Position numbers and translations under genes: made by a program
Notes under the pieces: model-generated
The model's database searches: none
Told to the model about the DNA's origin: nothing
The model's input: the letters and a program-made list of their open reading frames with translations, nothing else
NCBI GenBank assembly: GCA_003554915.1
Contig: PWHM01000063.1
Location: 1-29,003, forward strand
Length of the DNA stretch: 29,003 nucleotides
Direction: 5' to 3'
Source: Candidatus Nealsoniibacteriota bacterium
GTDB lineage: Bacteria; Patescibacteriota; Minisyncoccia; Minisyncoccales; PWPS01
In this document: piece after piece, positions 1 to 6,919 of the stretch
How positions within the stretch are numbered: position 1 is the stretch's first letter
How the letters are laid out: each line of letters starts with the position of its first letter

Positions 1-1594
1 CACCTTCGTCATAAAGCTCAAGGGCTTCTCTTTTATTTTCCGCCCGAACTATAATCTTTACATCAACACCTTTTCTTTTAAATCTCCTTATTAAGTCCAG
101 ATTATCTCTCAGGTTGGGACTGGTAGATATAACGACCTGAACATCTTTGACGTTTATATGTTCCAGCACGTGCGGATCGGTTATATCGGAAAATAGATAT
201 TCAATCCCTCTCTTTTTGAGATCATCTATAACAACCGGATCAAAATCTATCACCAGTAAATCATCGGGGTCTATATAATTCATTATTCCCTCGCCCGTTC
301 TGTGAGCACCTATAAGTACTATCGGTCTTGACGTGTCCAAGTCACTGTCGTCCTCTTTGGTGGGGTTTTTCTTTTCAAATATTGACAAAGGTTTGGATAT
401 GTAAGGAAAGATCTTTTCCGCATAAAGTATAAGGTAGGTCGACAGGGTTATGGTCACCACTCCTACGGCGGCAATAAGAGCAAAGACTTGATCGGAGATA
501 TGCCCCAAAGTGAGTCCTAAAGTAGCAAATATCATGCTGAATTCTGAAATTTGGGCTACGGTTACCCCGGTTAAAAAGTTGGTTCTCTTCTTGTAGCCAA
601 GCAATTTCATGATAAACATTACGATAAGTGGGTTGCCGATCAAAACGAAAAGAGAAAGGGCAATTATCGGAACAATCATCTCGCCTATACCGGAAACCGC
701 CATCATCGAACCCAATATGGCAAAAAATATCAAGATAAAGAAATCTCTGAGCGGTCTAATCTTACTTGCAATATGATATTTCTGAGAAGAATTTGCCAAA
801 GCTACACCTCCTAAAAATCCGGCAATTTCAATTGAAAATCCGGCCATCTTGACCACCACCGCAAAAAATAAGAGCCAAGCTAAGCTAACCAAGAAAAGAA
901 GCTCTTCCGAATGGGCCACCTTTCTGAATATGTACGGGAAAACGGTTCTACCCAAAGCCATCATAACCATAAATAGAACCACTCCCCCGGCGATAATTTG
1001 TAGAACCGATCCGATTCCAGCCGCTCCCCCCACTTCCCGTGCATTGAGAGATATCAGTATCAAAATTACCACCATATCTTGAACCAAAAGAAGCCCTATT
1101 GCCGCCCTTCCGTGCAGGCTGGTTAAATTACCCTTATCGGAAAGTAGTTTTACGATTATTACGGTACTCGAAAAGGTTAAAGCTATAGCTATATATGCGG
1201 CATGGATAAGGTCAAATCCGAATACGAAATTAGCTATCAAAAATCCTCCCATTGCGGTAAAGGCAACCTGACCCAAACCGATAGCCAAAGATGTTTTACC
1301 CACTTTTTTAATCGATTTGTAATCCATTTCCAACCCTACCAAAAAAAGTAAAAACATCACCCCCAAGGTGGATAAGAATTCCAACGTTTCATTTTCTAAG
1401 ATGTCAAAAAAACCGAGAGCTCCGATTATGAGTCCCGTAATGAGGTAAGCCAAAATCAAGGGCTGCTTTAGAGTTTTCAAGATTATACCCAAAATCGCCG
1501 CCAATACTAAAATAAGACCCAGCTCCAAAAGAAGCGGGTCAATTGCGGTTAAGGAGTTGATTGTCGTTTCAAAAAGTAGCTCAATTATATCCAT
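1..1594 (-). CDS. KefB-type cation:proton antiporter with C-terminal RCK domain (partial)
   Basis: A monovalent cation/proton antiporter of the CPA2 family in the cell membrane, which exchanges K+ or Na+ for H+. The reading frame is open from an ATG at 1594 to the window edge, 531 codons, so the C-terminus is missing. The first roughly 400 residues are alternating hydrophobic helices with the Na+/H+ exchanger pattern, including LGVMFLLFLVGLEMD near residue 90. A hydrophilic Rossmann-like RCK/TrkA-N domain begins near residue 420 with RPIVLIGAHRTGEG, a variant of the GxGxxG nucleotide-binding loop. RCK domains gate such transporters in response to NAD(H) or other ligands. The start lies 2 nt after the stop of the upstream channel gene, with no Shine-Dalgarno site, so the two are probably co-transcribed and serve osmotic or ion balance together. 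The family is clear; the ion is not. Confidence 0.9.
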   Translation of the reverse strand, partial: MDIIELLFETTINSLTAIDPLLLELGLILVLAAILGIILKTLKQPLILAYLITGLIIGALGFFDILENETLEFLSTLGVMFLLFLVGLEMDYKSIKKVGKTSLAIGLGQVAFTAMGGFLIANFVFGFDLIHAAYIAIALTFSSTVIIVKLLSDKGNLTSLHGRAAIGLLLVQDMVVILILISLNAREVGGAAGIGSVLQIIAGGVVLFMVMMALGRTVFPYIFRKVAHSEELLFLVSLAWLLFFAVVVKMAGFSIEIAGFLGGVALANSSQKYHIASKIRPLRDFFILIFFAILGSMMAVSGIGEMIVPIIALSLFVLIGNPLIVMFIMKLLGYKKRTNFLTGVTVAQISEFSMIFATLGLTLGHISDQVFALIAAVGVVTITLSTYLILYAEKIFPYISKPLSIFEKKNPTKEDDSDLDTSRPIVLIGAHRTGEGIMNYIDPDDLLVIDFDPVVIDDLKKRGIEYLFSDITDPHVLEHINVKDVQVVISTSPNLRDNLDLIRRFKRKGVDVKIIVRAENKREALELYDEG

Positions 1595-1596
1595 AT

Positions 1597-2673
1597 CTAT
1601 TTATTAAATAAATGGACCGTTCGAGTGGGAAAGGCCATATCGATTCCTTCCCCTTTAAATTGTGATTTAATGTCAAGTAAAATTTCTTGATGCACATTTC
1701 TGTAATCCATAAAATTAGCGGACAAGACATAATAAGCTACTTCGAATTCCAAAGCGGAATCTCCAAAACCTTTAAAGTGAGCTCTGTCGAATTCAGCAAT
1801 TTCCTTTTTATCTATAATCTCTTTTATCATTTCCGGAATTTTTTTCATCTTTTCGTCCGCGGTTCCGTAAACTACGCCGAATTCGAAGACGGCTCTCCTT
1901 TTTTCCAGCTTTTTAAAATTATGAACGCGTATATTGGTAAGCTCATTGTTGGAAACCACTATCTCTTCTCCTTGCAGAGCCCTTATTCTGGTAGTCTTAA
2001 TTCCTATCTTTTCTACCGTTCCCATTTGCTCACCGATGATTATAAAATCACCTATGGTAAACGGCTTATCAAAATAGATAGCAAAAGAACTAAAGAGATC
2101 TGCCAGCACATTTTGAAGAGCAAAAGCAATCGCTAAACCCCCAATACCCAATCCGGCGATGAGAGAAGTCACCTCCACTCCGAAATTGCTAAGAAGCAGT
2201 AAAATAGCAAAAACCCATAAGAGGGCTTTAATCAGTGTTCCGATGTTTTTAGCCGCTACTTCGGTTCCGGGGTCGGCGCCATCCAGAAGTTTTCTATTCA
2301 AAAACCAATCGACAAACATCTGGACTCCCATCATGATTCGGAACGTAACCCAAGCGGCTAAAATTATTTGCAAAAACTTCATTAAGCTGTCCGGAACGGT
2401 TAGAACGGAAAGGGATATAAAAAGTGCTAAATAAAGATAAAAGCCGGTTTTTATTGATAAAACAAAATCGATAAGTAGTTTTTTTACCGAGCCCTTCCCC
2501 ACTCTTCCATTTTCTTTTTCTAACCGTGCAAGCAATACTCTTTCAATGATTTTAATCACTAAAAAAAGAACTATGAATATAGCTAAAAATGAAATATACT
2601 CAAAAAGAGTATTGCCTAAAAAGGATCGCTCTAAAACTTCTAAGTTTTTAATTTCTTCAATATTTTCAATCAT
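1597..2673 (-). CDS. MscS-family mechanosensitive ion channel
   Basis: A small-conductance mechanosensitive channel that opens under membrane tension to release solutes on hypo-osmotic shock. The 358 residues carry four hydrophobic segments (about 24-42, 73-93, 103-121, 145-165). These are followed by the pore-lining Gly/Ala-rich helix at 170-190 (GLGIGGLAIAFALQNVLADL) and the MscS beta domain (FTIGDFIIIGEQMGTVEKIG). It is longer than E. coli MscS (286 residues) because of extra N-terminal helices, which is common in the family. The ATG at 2673 sits only 8 nt from a TATAAT box, so the transcript is probably leaderless. The KefB-like gene follows after 2 nt. The family is secure; the paralogue type is not assignable. 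Confidence 0.93.
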   Translation of the reverse strand: MIENIEEIKNLEVLERSFLGNTLFEYISFLAIFIVLFLVIKIIERVLLARLEKENGRVGKGSVKKLLIDFVLSIKTGFYLYLALFISLSVLTVPDSLMKFLQIILAAWVTFRIMMGVQMFVDWFLNRKLLDGADPGTEVAAKNIGTLIKALLWVFAILLLLSNFGVEVTSLIAGLGIGGLAIAFALQNVLADLFSSFAIYFDKPFTIGDFIIIGEQMGTVEKIGIKTTRIRALQGEEIVVSNNELTNIRVHNFKKLEKRRAVFEFGVVYGTADEKMKKIPEMIKEIIDKKEIAEFDRAHFKGFGDSALEFEVAYYVLSANFMDYRNVHQEILLDIKSQFKGEGIDMAFPTRTVHLFNK

Positions 2674-2681
2674 ACTTTGTT

Positions 2682-2710
2682 ATTATAATACTTAAAGCTT
2701 CCGACTTCAA
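2682..2710 (-). promoter_or_regulatory. Promoter of the mscS-kefB unit, leaderless type
   Basis: On the minus strand TTGAAG (2705-2710) and TATAAT (2682-2687) are 17 nt apart. Only 8 nt separate the -10 box from the mscS ATG, so transcription would start at or just before the start codon. It is back to back with the plus-strand promoter at 2720. Confidence 0.7.
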
Positions 2711-2719
2711 CCCGCTCTA

Positions 2720-2748
2720 TTGACTTTTAATTATTAATATACTATAAT
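2720..2748 (+). promoter_or_regulatory. Sigma-70-type promoter of the GerMN-like gene
   Basis: TTGACT (2720-2725) and TATAAT (2743-2748) are separated by exactly 17 nt. A strong ribosome site, AAGGAGG (2758-2764), lies 8 nt before the ATG at 2773. Confidence 0.85.
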
Positions 2749-2772
2749 AAAAGTATTAAGGAGGGTTGCGAA

Positions 2773-3222
2773 ATGAAAAAGATTGCTATTTTTGTCGTTC
2801 TAGTTCTTTTCATAGGATTTTTTAGTTTAAGCGTTCAAGCGGAAAGAATTGTTCCAATTTACATTGAAAATTATGAAATTGGAGAAGGTTTGGACAATAA
2901 TTTTTATCCTGTTTACAGGACAGTTGACGGCTCCAGACCGATTGGCTCCAGTATTGAGAAGATTCTAAATATCGATATTGATATTTACGAATCAGCAATA
3001 GGATTTGAAAGCGAATGGAGTGCCGATCATGAAGTTGAGTTAATCGGGGTCAGTCTTAAGAACGAACTCCTCAAGATTGAATTGAACGACCCGGACAGAT
3101 TCACAAGCGGCGGATCGATGAGAGTTCGTTCTTTGCGAACTCAAATTGAAAAATCAGTTTTAGAATTTAAGAAAGTAAACCGGGTTGAATTTGTTGGCCC
3201 GGAACATCTCTTCCAGCCCTAA
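2773..3222 (+). CDS. Secreted GerMN-domain-like protein
   Basis: A 149-residue exported protein. Residues 1-23 form a signal peptide (KK, hydrophobic stretch, VQA cleavage site before E24). The rest has the layout of a GerMN domain: an initial strand with IVPIYIENYEIG, then FYPVYRTVDGSRP, an amphipathic helix, the pair IGVSLKNELLKIELND, and a closing helix and strand (RTQIEKSVLEFKKVNRVEFVG) like the family's 'L..F..V..V.F' ending. GerMN domains occur in spore germination and cell-envelope lipoproteins; in non-sporulating bacteria the role is unknown. No lipobox cysteine is present. The gene has its own promoter and terminator, so it is a one-gene unit, and it is one of only three plus-strand genes. 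The domain call rests on pattern similarity by eye. Confidence 0.65.
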   Translation: MKKIAIFVVLVLFIGFFSLSVQAERIVPIYIENYEIGEGLDNNFYPVYRTVDGSRPIGSSIEKILNIDIDIYESAIGFESEWSADHEVELIGVSLKNELLKIELNDPDRFTSGGSMRVRSLRTQIEKSVLEFKKVNRVEFVGPEHLFQP

Positions 3223-3236
3223 GCAAAACGCAAAAC

Positions 3237-3260
3237 GCCCCGTTAAAAACGGGGCTTTTT
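3237..3260 (+). terminator. Intrinsic terminator after the GerMN-like gene
   Basis: A perfect 8-bp stem GCCCCGTT / AACGGGGC (3237-3244 with 3248-3255) with a 3-nt loop, followed by TTTTT (3256-3260), 14 nt after the stop codon. Confidence 0.92.
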
Positions 3261-3262
3261 CA

Positions 3263-3291
3263 TTGACATAGTCTTTCTTTAATTTTATAGT
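3263..3291 (+). promoter_or_regulatory. Sigma-70-type promoter of the SurA-N-like gene
   Basis: Consensus TTGACA (3263-3268) and TATAGT (3286-3291) with a 17-nt spacer. It is followed by AAAGGAGGT (3298-3306) 6 nt ahead of the ATG at 3313. The promoter starts 3 nt after the preceding terminator. Confidence 0.88.
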
Positions 3292-3312
3292 AAGATGAAA
3301 GGAGGTAATTGA

Positions 3313-3921
3313 ATGAAAAAATTAACAGCTTCACTGATCATTCTTGTTCTTTTTATCTTTTCAGCATCCTTAGCTACAACGACGGCGAATGAAGAATTGG
3401 CCAGAGTCGGCGACCATGTACTGACACCGGAACTATTCGCTCAATACCAAGAACAAATTGCATCGCAAATTGAAATACCGGAAGAAGAAATTAGCGAAGA
3501 AGAATTACAGGCGTTCATTACTCAAAACGCTCTGGAGCAATTCATTCTTGATGCACTGCTCGAAGATCACATTGAAAACATGGAGCTTGAAGTAAGTTTT
3601 GAAGAAGCGGAAGAGGCCCTAATGCAAGAGATAGAGGAATTATACCTGCCGGAGTACGAAGAGGTGGAGACGAAAGAAGAGTTCATAGAAATGATAAAAG
3701 AAGAAACCGGAATGAGTTATGAAGAAATAGTCGAGTCAAGAAAACCGAACCTTAGCCGGATTAAGCTTCAAGATTATTATCTTGAAAAAGCAAAAGAAGA
3801 TCTGGAAGAAGGAGCATCGGATGAAGAGCTCAATCAAAAAGCACAAAGTCTTTTACAGAGCGAGATAGACGTTCTTTTCGAAAAATATCAGGAGGAGGAA
3901 AAAATAGAGATAAATCTCTAA
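3313..3921 (+). CDS. Exported SurA-N-like chaperone domain protein
   Basis: A 202-residue secreted, strongly acidic helical protein. Residues 1-26 are a signal peptide (MKKLTASLIILVLFIFSASLA). The mature start ELARVGDHVLTPELFAQYQEQ matches the opening of SurA/PrsA N-terminal domains ('a.VNg..It..efe....'). It continues with long Glu-rich helices, including FIDTALLEDHIENMELEVS-type chaperone helices at about 70-100. There is no parvulin (PPIase) domain, so any role is likely as a holdase for proteins outside the membrane. A second protein with the same N-domain pattern lies at 6920-7738. It has its own promoter, strong ribosome site and terminator. The SurA relationship is moderately sure; the function is inferred. 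Confidence 0.65.
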   Translation: MKKLTASLIILVLFIFSASLATTTANEELARVGDHVLTPELFAQYQEQIASQIEIPEEEISEEELQAFITQNALEQFILDALLEDHIENMELEVSFEEAEEALMQEIEELYLPEYEEVETKEEFIEMIKEETGMSYEEIVESRKPNLSRIKLQDYYLEKAKEDLEEGASDEELNQKAQSLLQSEIDVLFEKYQEEEKIEINL

Positions 3922-3932
3922 AAACATCAAAA

Positions 3933-3960
3933 CCCTACGGACACAATCCGTAGGGCTTTT
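3933..3960. terminator. Intrinsic terminator, probably bidirectional
   Basis: A perfect 9-bp stem CCCTACGGA / TCCGTAGGG (3933-3941 with 3947-3955), loop CACAA. On the plus strand it is followed by CTTTTATT. On the minus strand it is followed by TTTTGATGTTTTT, so it can also end the slipin transcript that converges on it. Confidence 0.88.
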
Positions 3961-3984
3961 ATTAATATTACACAATCTCCTACC

Positions 3985-4725
3985 TTAATCTTGATCTTTG
4001 CTTTTCTTGTTAATTCTCTGAAACATATCCAAGAGCTCCACCGGAAAAAGAATACTGGTGTTTTCTTCTTTGGCCGCATCGGAGAGCGTTTCCAGGTACC
4101 TGAGAGTTATCGGAGCCGCATCCAGAACCTCTCCCGCCTCTTTCAACTTTTGTGCCGCTTGATATTCACCCTCAGCCAAAATAATTTTTCCTCTTTTCGC
4201 CCTCTCAGCTTCCGCCTGCCTGGCGATTGATCTTTGCATATCTTTAGGTACTTCAACATGCTTAACCTCCACGCTGGTCACTTTTATCCCCCACGGATCA
4301 GTTGATTTATCAATAACTTTGTGAAGTTTATTATTAATTTTATTCCTTTCGGATAAAATTTCATCCAACTCCGAAGCGCCGGCTACTCCTCGCAAGGTCG
4401 TTTGTGAAACCTCCGAAGTTGCTTTTTTAAAATTCTCAACTTCTATCATCGCTTTTTCCGGATCGGTTATTTTGTAATAAACTACGGCATCAATTCTGAC
4501 CGGCACATTGTCCTTGGTAATTACTTCCTGATGGGGAACATCTTGAGTAATTATTCTTAGATCAACTCTTTCCATCTTGTCTACAAACGGGATAAGCAGA
4601 AAAAGGCCGGGGCCTTTTATGCCTATGAATCTTCCCAACCTGAAGACTACCGCTCGTTCGTATTCTTTGGCAATCTTAACGGTTAAAAAGGCAATTATTA
4701 TTAATAGTGGTATGATTAATTCCAT
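3985..4725 (-). CDS. Slipin (stomatin/prohibitin SPFH-domain protein)
   Basis: A membrane-anchored SPFH/band-7 protein of 246 residues, the usual size for bacterial and archaeal slipins. Residues 2-16 form one hydrophobic anchor. The SPFH core runs from about 20 to 190 with family signatures: YERAVVFRLGRFIGIKGPGL, VDLRIITQDVPHQEVITKDN, VDAVVYYKITDPEKA-type strands, SQTTLRGVAGASELDEIL, and WGIKVTSVEVKHVEVP. The Ala/Glu-rich coiled coil ARQAEAERAKRGKIILAEGE leads to a C-terminal tail ending in charged residues. Slipins form oligomeric membrane scaffolds and often sit beside an NfeD protease. No NfeD gene is next to it here, which is slightly unusual. It converges on the plus-strand SurA-like gene across a bidirectional terminator. 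Confidence 0.93.
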   Translation of the reverse strand: MELIIPLLIIIAFLTVKIAKEYERAVVFRLGRFIGIKGPGLFLLIPFVDKMERVDLRIITQDVPHQEVITKDNVPVRIDAVVYYKITDPEKAMIEVENFKKATSEVSQTTLRGVAGASELDEILSERNKINNKLHKVIDKSTDPWGIKVTSVEVKHVEVPKDMQRSIARQAEAERAKRGKIILAEGEYQAAQKLKEAGEVLDAAPITLRYLETLSDAAKEENTSILFPVELLDMFQRINKKSKDQD

Positions 4726-4781
4726 ATTTTTAATTTAGTTATAAATAATATCGTTTCTTCCTAAAGACCTTTATTAAGTTA

Positions 4782-5393
4782 TTAAGTTTTTTTTAATTCC
4801 TCTTTTACGAACTTAAAATCATCAATCAAGTCTGATTTTCTGTCCGGACTGTATATACTCGCTGCCGGATGAAAAAGAGGGATTATCTTAAAGCTCATAC
4901 TCTCTTTCTTATAAATTTGACCATGTATCTTCGATATTGGAAAATTCTCTCCGAAAGAGAACTTTTCAAGCATATAGTTAGCTGAGAATCTCCCCAAAGT
5001 GGCAATTACTTCAGGTTCAATTATTTGAATTTGTCTATCCAAGAACGGTCCATAAAGGTCAATTTCTTGAGGAGTCGGGTCCCTATTTTCCGGGGGTCTG
5101 TCTTTTACTATGTTAGTGACATAAGCCTTCTTTCTCTCCATTCCGGCCCCCTCGAACATTTCGTCCAGCACCTTCCCCGCTCGCCCACAAAAGGGCCGAC
5201 CGGTTTTGGCCTCATTTTTTCCCGGTGCCTCCCCTGCTACCATCAAATCGGCATCGTGAGCTCCTTCTCCTATAACCGGAAAATAATCATTATCACTTCG
5301 ATATTCATAAAGTGGAGACTTTTTAAGTCCTATTATTTCTTCTTTAATCTCTTTTAATTTTTCCGTTTTTTCCGGAACTTTATCTGCTTTCAC
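4782..5393 (-). CDS. Family-4-like uracil-DNA glycosylase lacking Fe-S cysteines
   Basis: A base-excision repair enzyme that removes uracil from DNA, 203 residues, close to the family-4 size. Motif 1 is GEAPGKNEAKTGRPFCGRAG (54-73), where most family-4 enzymes have ED after GEAPGxx. Motif 2 is the HPAA block near residue 170. YVTNIVKDRPPENRDPTPQEI (91-111) is the typical middle block. The four cysteines that normally bind a [4Fe-4S] cluster are all replaced: L23 and S26 in place of CxxC, D98 in the 'VKCRPP' position, and Y114 in the 'ACRP' position. The start is GTG, sharing GTGA with the stop of the upstream nuclease gene, which implies translational coupling and a joint repair role. The fold assignment is firm; the missing cluster makes activity and exact subfamily uncertain. 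Confidence 0.88.
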   Translation of the reverse strand: MKADKVPEKTEKLKEIKEEIIGLKKSPLYEYRSDNDYFPVIGEGAHDADLMVAGEAPGKNEAKTGRPFCGRAGKVLDEMFEGAGMERKKAYVTNIVKDRPPENRDPTPQEIDLYGPFLDRQIQIIEPEVIATLGRFSANYMLEKFSFGENFPISKIHGQIYKKESMSFKIIPLFHPAASIYSPDRKSDLIDDFKFVKEELKKT

Positions 5394-6433
5394 TTTAATT
5401 TTTTTTCAACTATTATTTTTAGTTCTCTCGGAGTTAATTCTCCGACCATCTTTTTCTTTACCGAAGAAACTGTTTCTTTTATTTTTTTCTCCGACATTCT
5501 CAACTCTTTCATTATTTTATCCGTTCCCAGCCCCTCCATCCTCAACTCGAAAACCTTTTCTTCCTTGGGATCGAAAGTTTCCATGTGGATTAATTTTTTC
5601 ACTATATCGTCAGCCTTCAATATAAAATACAAATCTTTTCCCGACTCGGAATCCGTTCCCAAAAACTCCGCTTGACCGTTGAATATCTTATGATAATCTC
5701 CGCAAGCAAAGCACCTCCCATTATAATGACAAGGATAATCATTGTTTTTTACATGACGCTTTATTTCCAAAGCTTTGTTTTTGATCGTCTTCAAGTTCTT
5801 GGCAGCCGGTTCCGGAGTTCTGGAAGTCAGTTCACTGTCACTCTCCAAATACCAATAACTAATCTTTTTAACTTTTCCTTCCAATTTTTCACTGGCCAAA
5901 ATATTATAAATCGGCAATTGCAGAGAACCGTTTTTCTCCTTACTTTTTCCGGTTTTAAAGTCAACTATATGAAATCCACCATCGGGCATTACTTGAATCC
6001 AATCCAAGCTCCCGACTAACTTTATATTTTCTTCGGGTATAAGATCAATATTCGGTATTTTTTCTTCTATCACGGTAGACGGCTTTTCCAAAAAATCCGA
6101 ATTTACAACCTTTTCAATCATTTGTTCTCCTCTTTTTTTAAATTCACTTTCTTGCCTTTCTGAAATAAATCCTCCTTTTTTCCCGGAATAGCTGCTCCAA
6201 ATATCCTCAAATCTGTCCTCCAGAGAAACATTCACTCTTTCCTTTATCGGCATCGCCCCCAGCTCTTCTACGGTTTGATGAACTGAGAGCCCTAAGGAAA
6301 AATAAGGATTGACAACCTGAAGCCGGTTTCCGGTTTCCGGGTTTCGGTATTGATATTGATAATAATAGGATTGCGGACACCTCTCAAAAGCATTTATTGC
6401 CGAGTGGGAAATCCAAAGAAATTTTTTATACAT
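5390..6433 (-). CDS. PD-(D/E)XK nuclease of the RecB/Cas4 type with C-terminal HTH
   Basis: A DNA exonuclease-like protein of 347 residues. The opening ISHSAINAFERCP is typical of RecB/AddB/Cas4 nucleases. Catalytic residues are visible as H52 (GLSVHQTVEE), D144 (VGSLDW), D158 and K160 (VDFKTGK), then QLPIYN. Four cysteines, C19 plus C235, C241 and C244 (PCHYNGRCFACG), match the split arrangement that holds a [4Fe-4S] cluster in AddB and Cas4. Residues about 288-335 form an extra helical segment with the sigma region 4/LuxR HTH pattern (EEKVFELRMEGLGTDKIMKE, then LRMSEKKIKETVSS). An ATG 12 codons upstream is possible, but the one chosen sits 8 nt from a good -10 box. It overlaps the UDG gene by 4 nt. 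Confidence 0.85.
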   Translation of the reverse strand: MYKKFLWISHSAINAFERCPQSYYYQYQYRNPETGNRLQVVNPYFSLGLSVHQTVEELGAMPIKERVNVSLEDRFEDIWSSYSGKKGGFISERQESEFKKRGEQMIEKVVNSDFLEKPSTVIEEKIPNIDLIPEENIKLVGSLDWIQVMPDGGFHIVDFKTGKSKEKNGSLQLPIYNILASEKLEGKVKKISYWYLESDSELTSRTPEPAAKNLKTIKNKALEIKRHVKNNDYPCHYNGRCFACGDYHKIFNGQAEFLGTDSESGKDLYFILKADDIVKKLIHMETFDPKEEKVFELRMEGLGTDKIMKELRMSEKKIKETVSSVKKKMVGELTPRELKIIVEKKLK

Positions 6434-6441
6434 ACTTTTTA

Positions 6442-6469
6442 ATATTATCACTTTCAACCGTTCTTGCAA
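6442..6469 (-). promoter_or_regulatory. Promoter of the nuclease-UDG pair, leaderless type
   Basis: On the minus strand TTGCAA (6464-6469), a 16-nt spacer and TAATAT (6442-6447) preceded by TGA (extended -10). Eight nt, TAAAAAGT, separate the -10 box from the ATG at 6433. This supports that start and a leaderless mRNA. Confidence 0.6.
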
Positions 6470-6470
6470 G

Positions 6471-6495
6471 AGAAATGCCGGGATCTACCCGGCAT
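6471..6495 (-). terminator. Hairpin at the end of the 139-residue gene, weak terminator
   Basis: Perfect 8-bp stem ATGCCGGG / CCCGGCAT (6488-6495 with 6475-6482) around a 5-nt loop that holds the TAG stop of the upstream gene. The following tract TTCTCTT is a poor U-tract, so termination may be partial. Confidence 0.5.
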
Positions 6496-6904
6496 CTTTG
6501 TCTTTATCAAGATATACTTGAAGATTATTCCTCCAAGTCTTGGAGGTGTGACTTTCTTTAATCTTTTTTAGAAGTAATCGATTTTCTCTTCTTTTCGCCT
6601 CAATAATCAAGGGGTAAAAATCAATACTCGGTTTTTTCAAGATGCCCATATACCGGGCCAATTTCATAAGCTCCTTTACTGACAATTGACTGACTCTCAA
6701 ACCTTGCAGAGACTTACAATCTTCAGTTATCACACATACAATGCGCTCTCTTATCTCAGGATTAAAAGAAAGTTTAGAAAGCTCGTAGGCGTAAATCAGG
6801 TCTCCTTCCTTAATTTTTTTTTCAATTCTTTCCGGTAGAAAAATAGAGTTATAAATAATCCAAAAACTCCAACCTAAAAAGAGCAAAAAAAGAATCAATT
6901 CCAA
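6485..6904 (-). CDS. Membrane-anchored protein of unknown function
   Basis: Not recognised. The 139 residues start with one hydrophobic helix (MELILFLLFLGWSFWIIYNS, 1-20). A soluble, mostly helical, basic domain follows, with two cysteines close together (VCVITEDC, about 57-64), and the C-terminus is charged. The start is a TTG at 6904. It is supported by the strong ribosome site AAAGGAGGGA (6911-6920) about 8 nt upstream, which begins at the last base of the stop codon of the SurA-like gene. The two genes are therefore one operon, 15 nt apart. The stop codon lies in the loop of a hairpin. The single N-terminal helix suggests a small membrane-attached accessory of the chaperone, but that is only context. 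Confidence 0.72.
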   Translation of the reverse strand: MELILFLLFLGWSFWIIYNSIFLPERIEKKIKEGDLIYAYELSKLSFNPEIRERIVCVITEDCKSLQGLRVSQLSVKELMKLARYMGILKKPSIDFYPLIIEAKRRENRLLLKKIKESHTSKTWRNNLQVYLDKDKDAG

Positions 6905-6919
6905 GTGGGATCCCTCCTT

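Noticed and set aside
849..1082. Plus-strand open frame inside the antiporter gene
   Set aside because: It is antisense to a well-supported membrane protein gene, has no ribosome site or recognisable product, and is one of many such shadows across the window.
1687..2136. 149-residue plus-strand open frame opposite mscS
   Set aside because: The opposite strand encodes conserved MscS motifs; this frame gives a low-complexity product with no matching family or ribosome site.
6471..6495. Hairpin treated as a strong terminator
   Set aside because: The stem is perfect but the U-tract is poor (TTCTCTT), so it is kept only as a weak terminator and possibly as an mRNA end structure.
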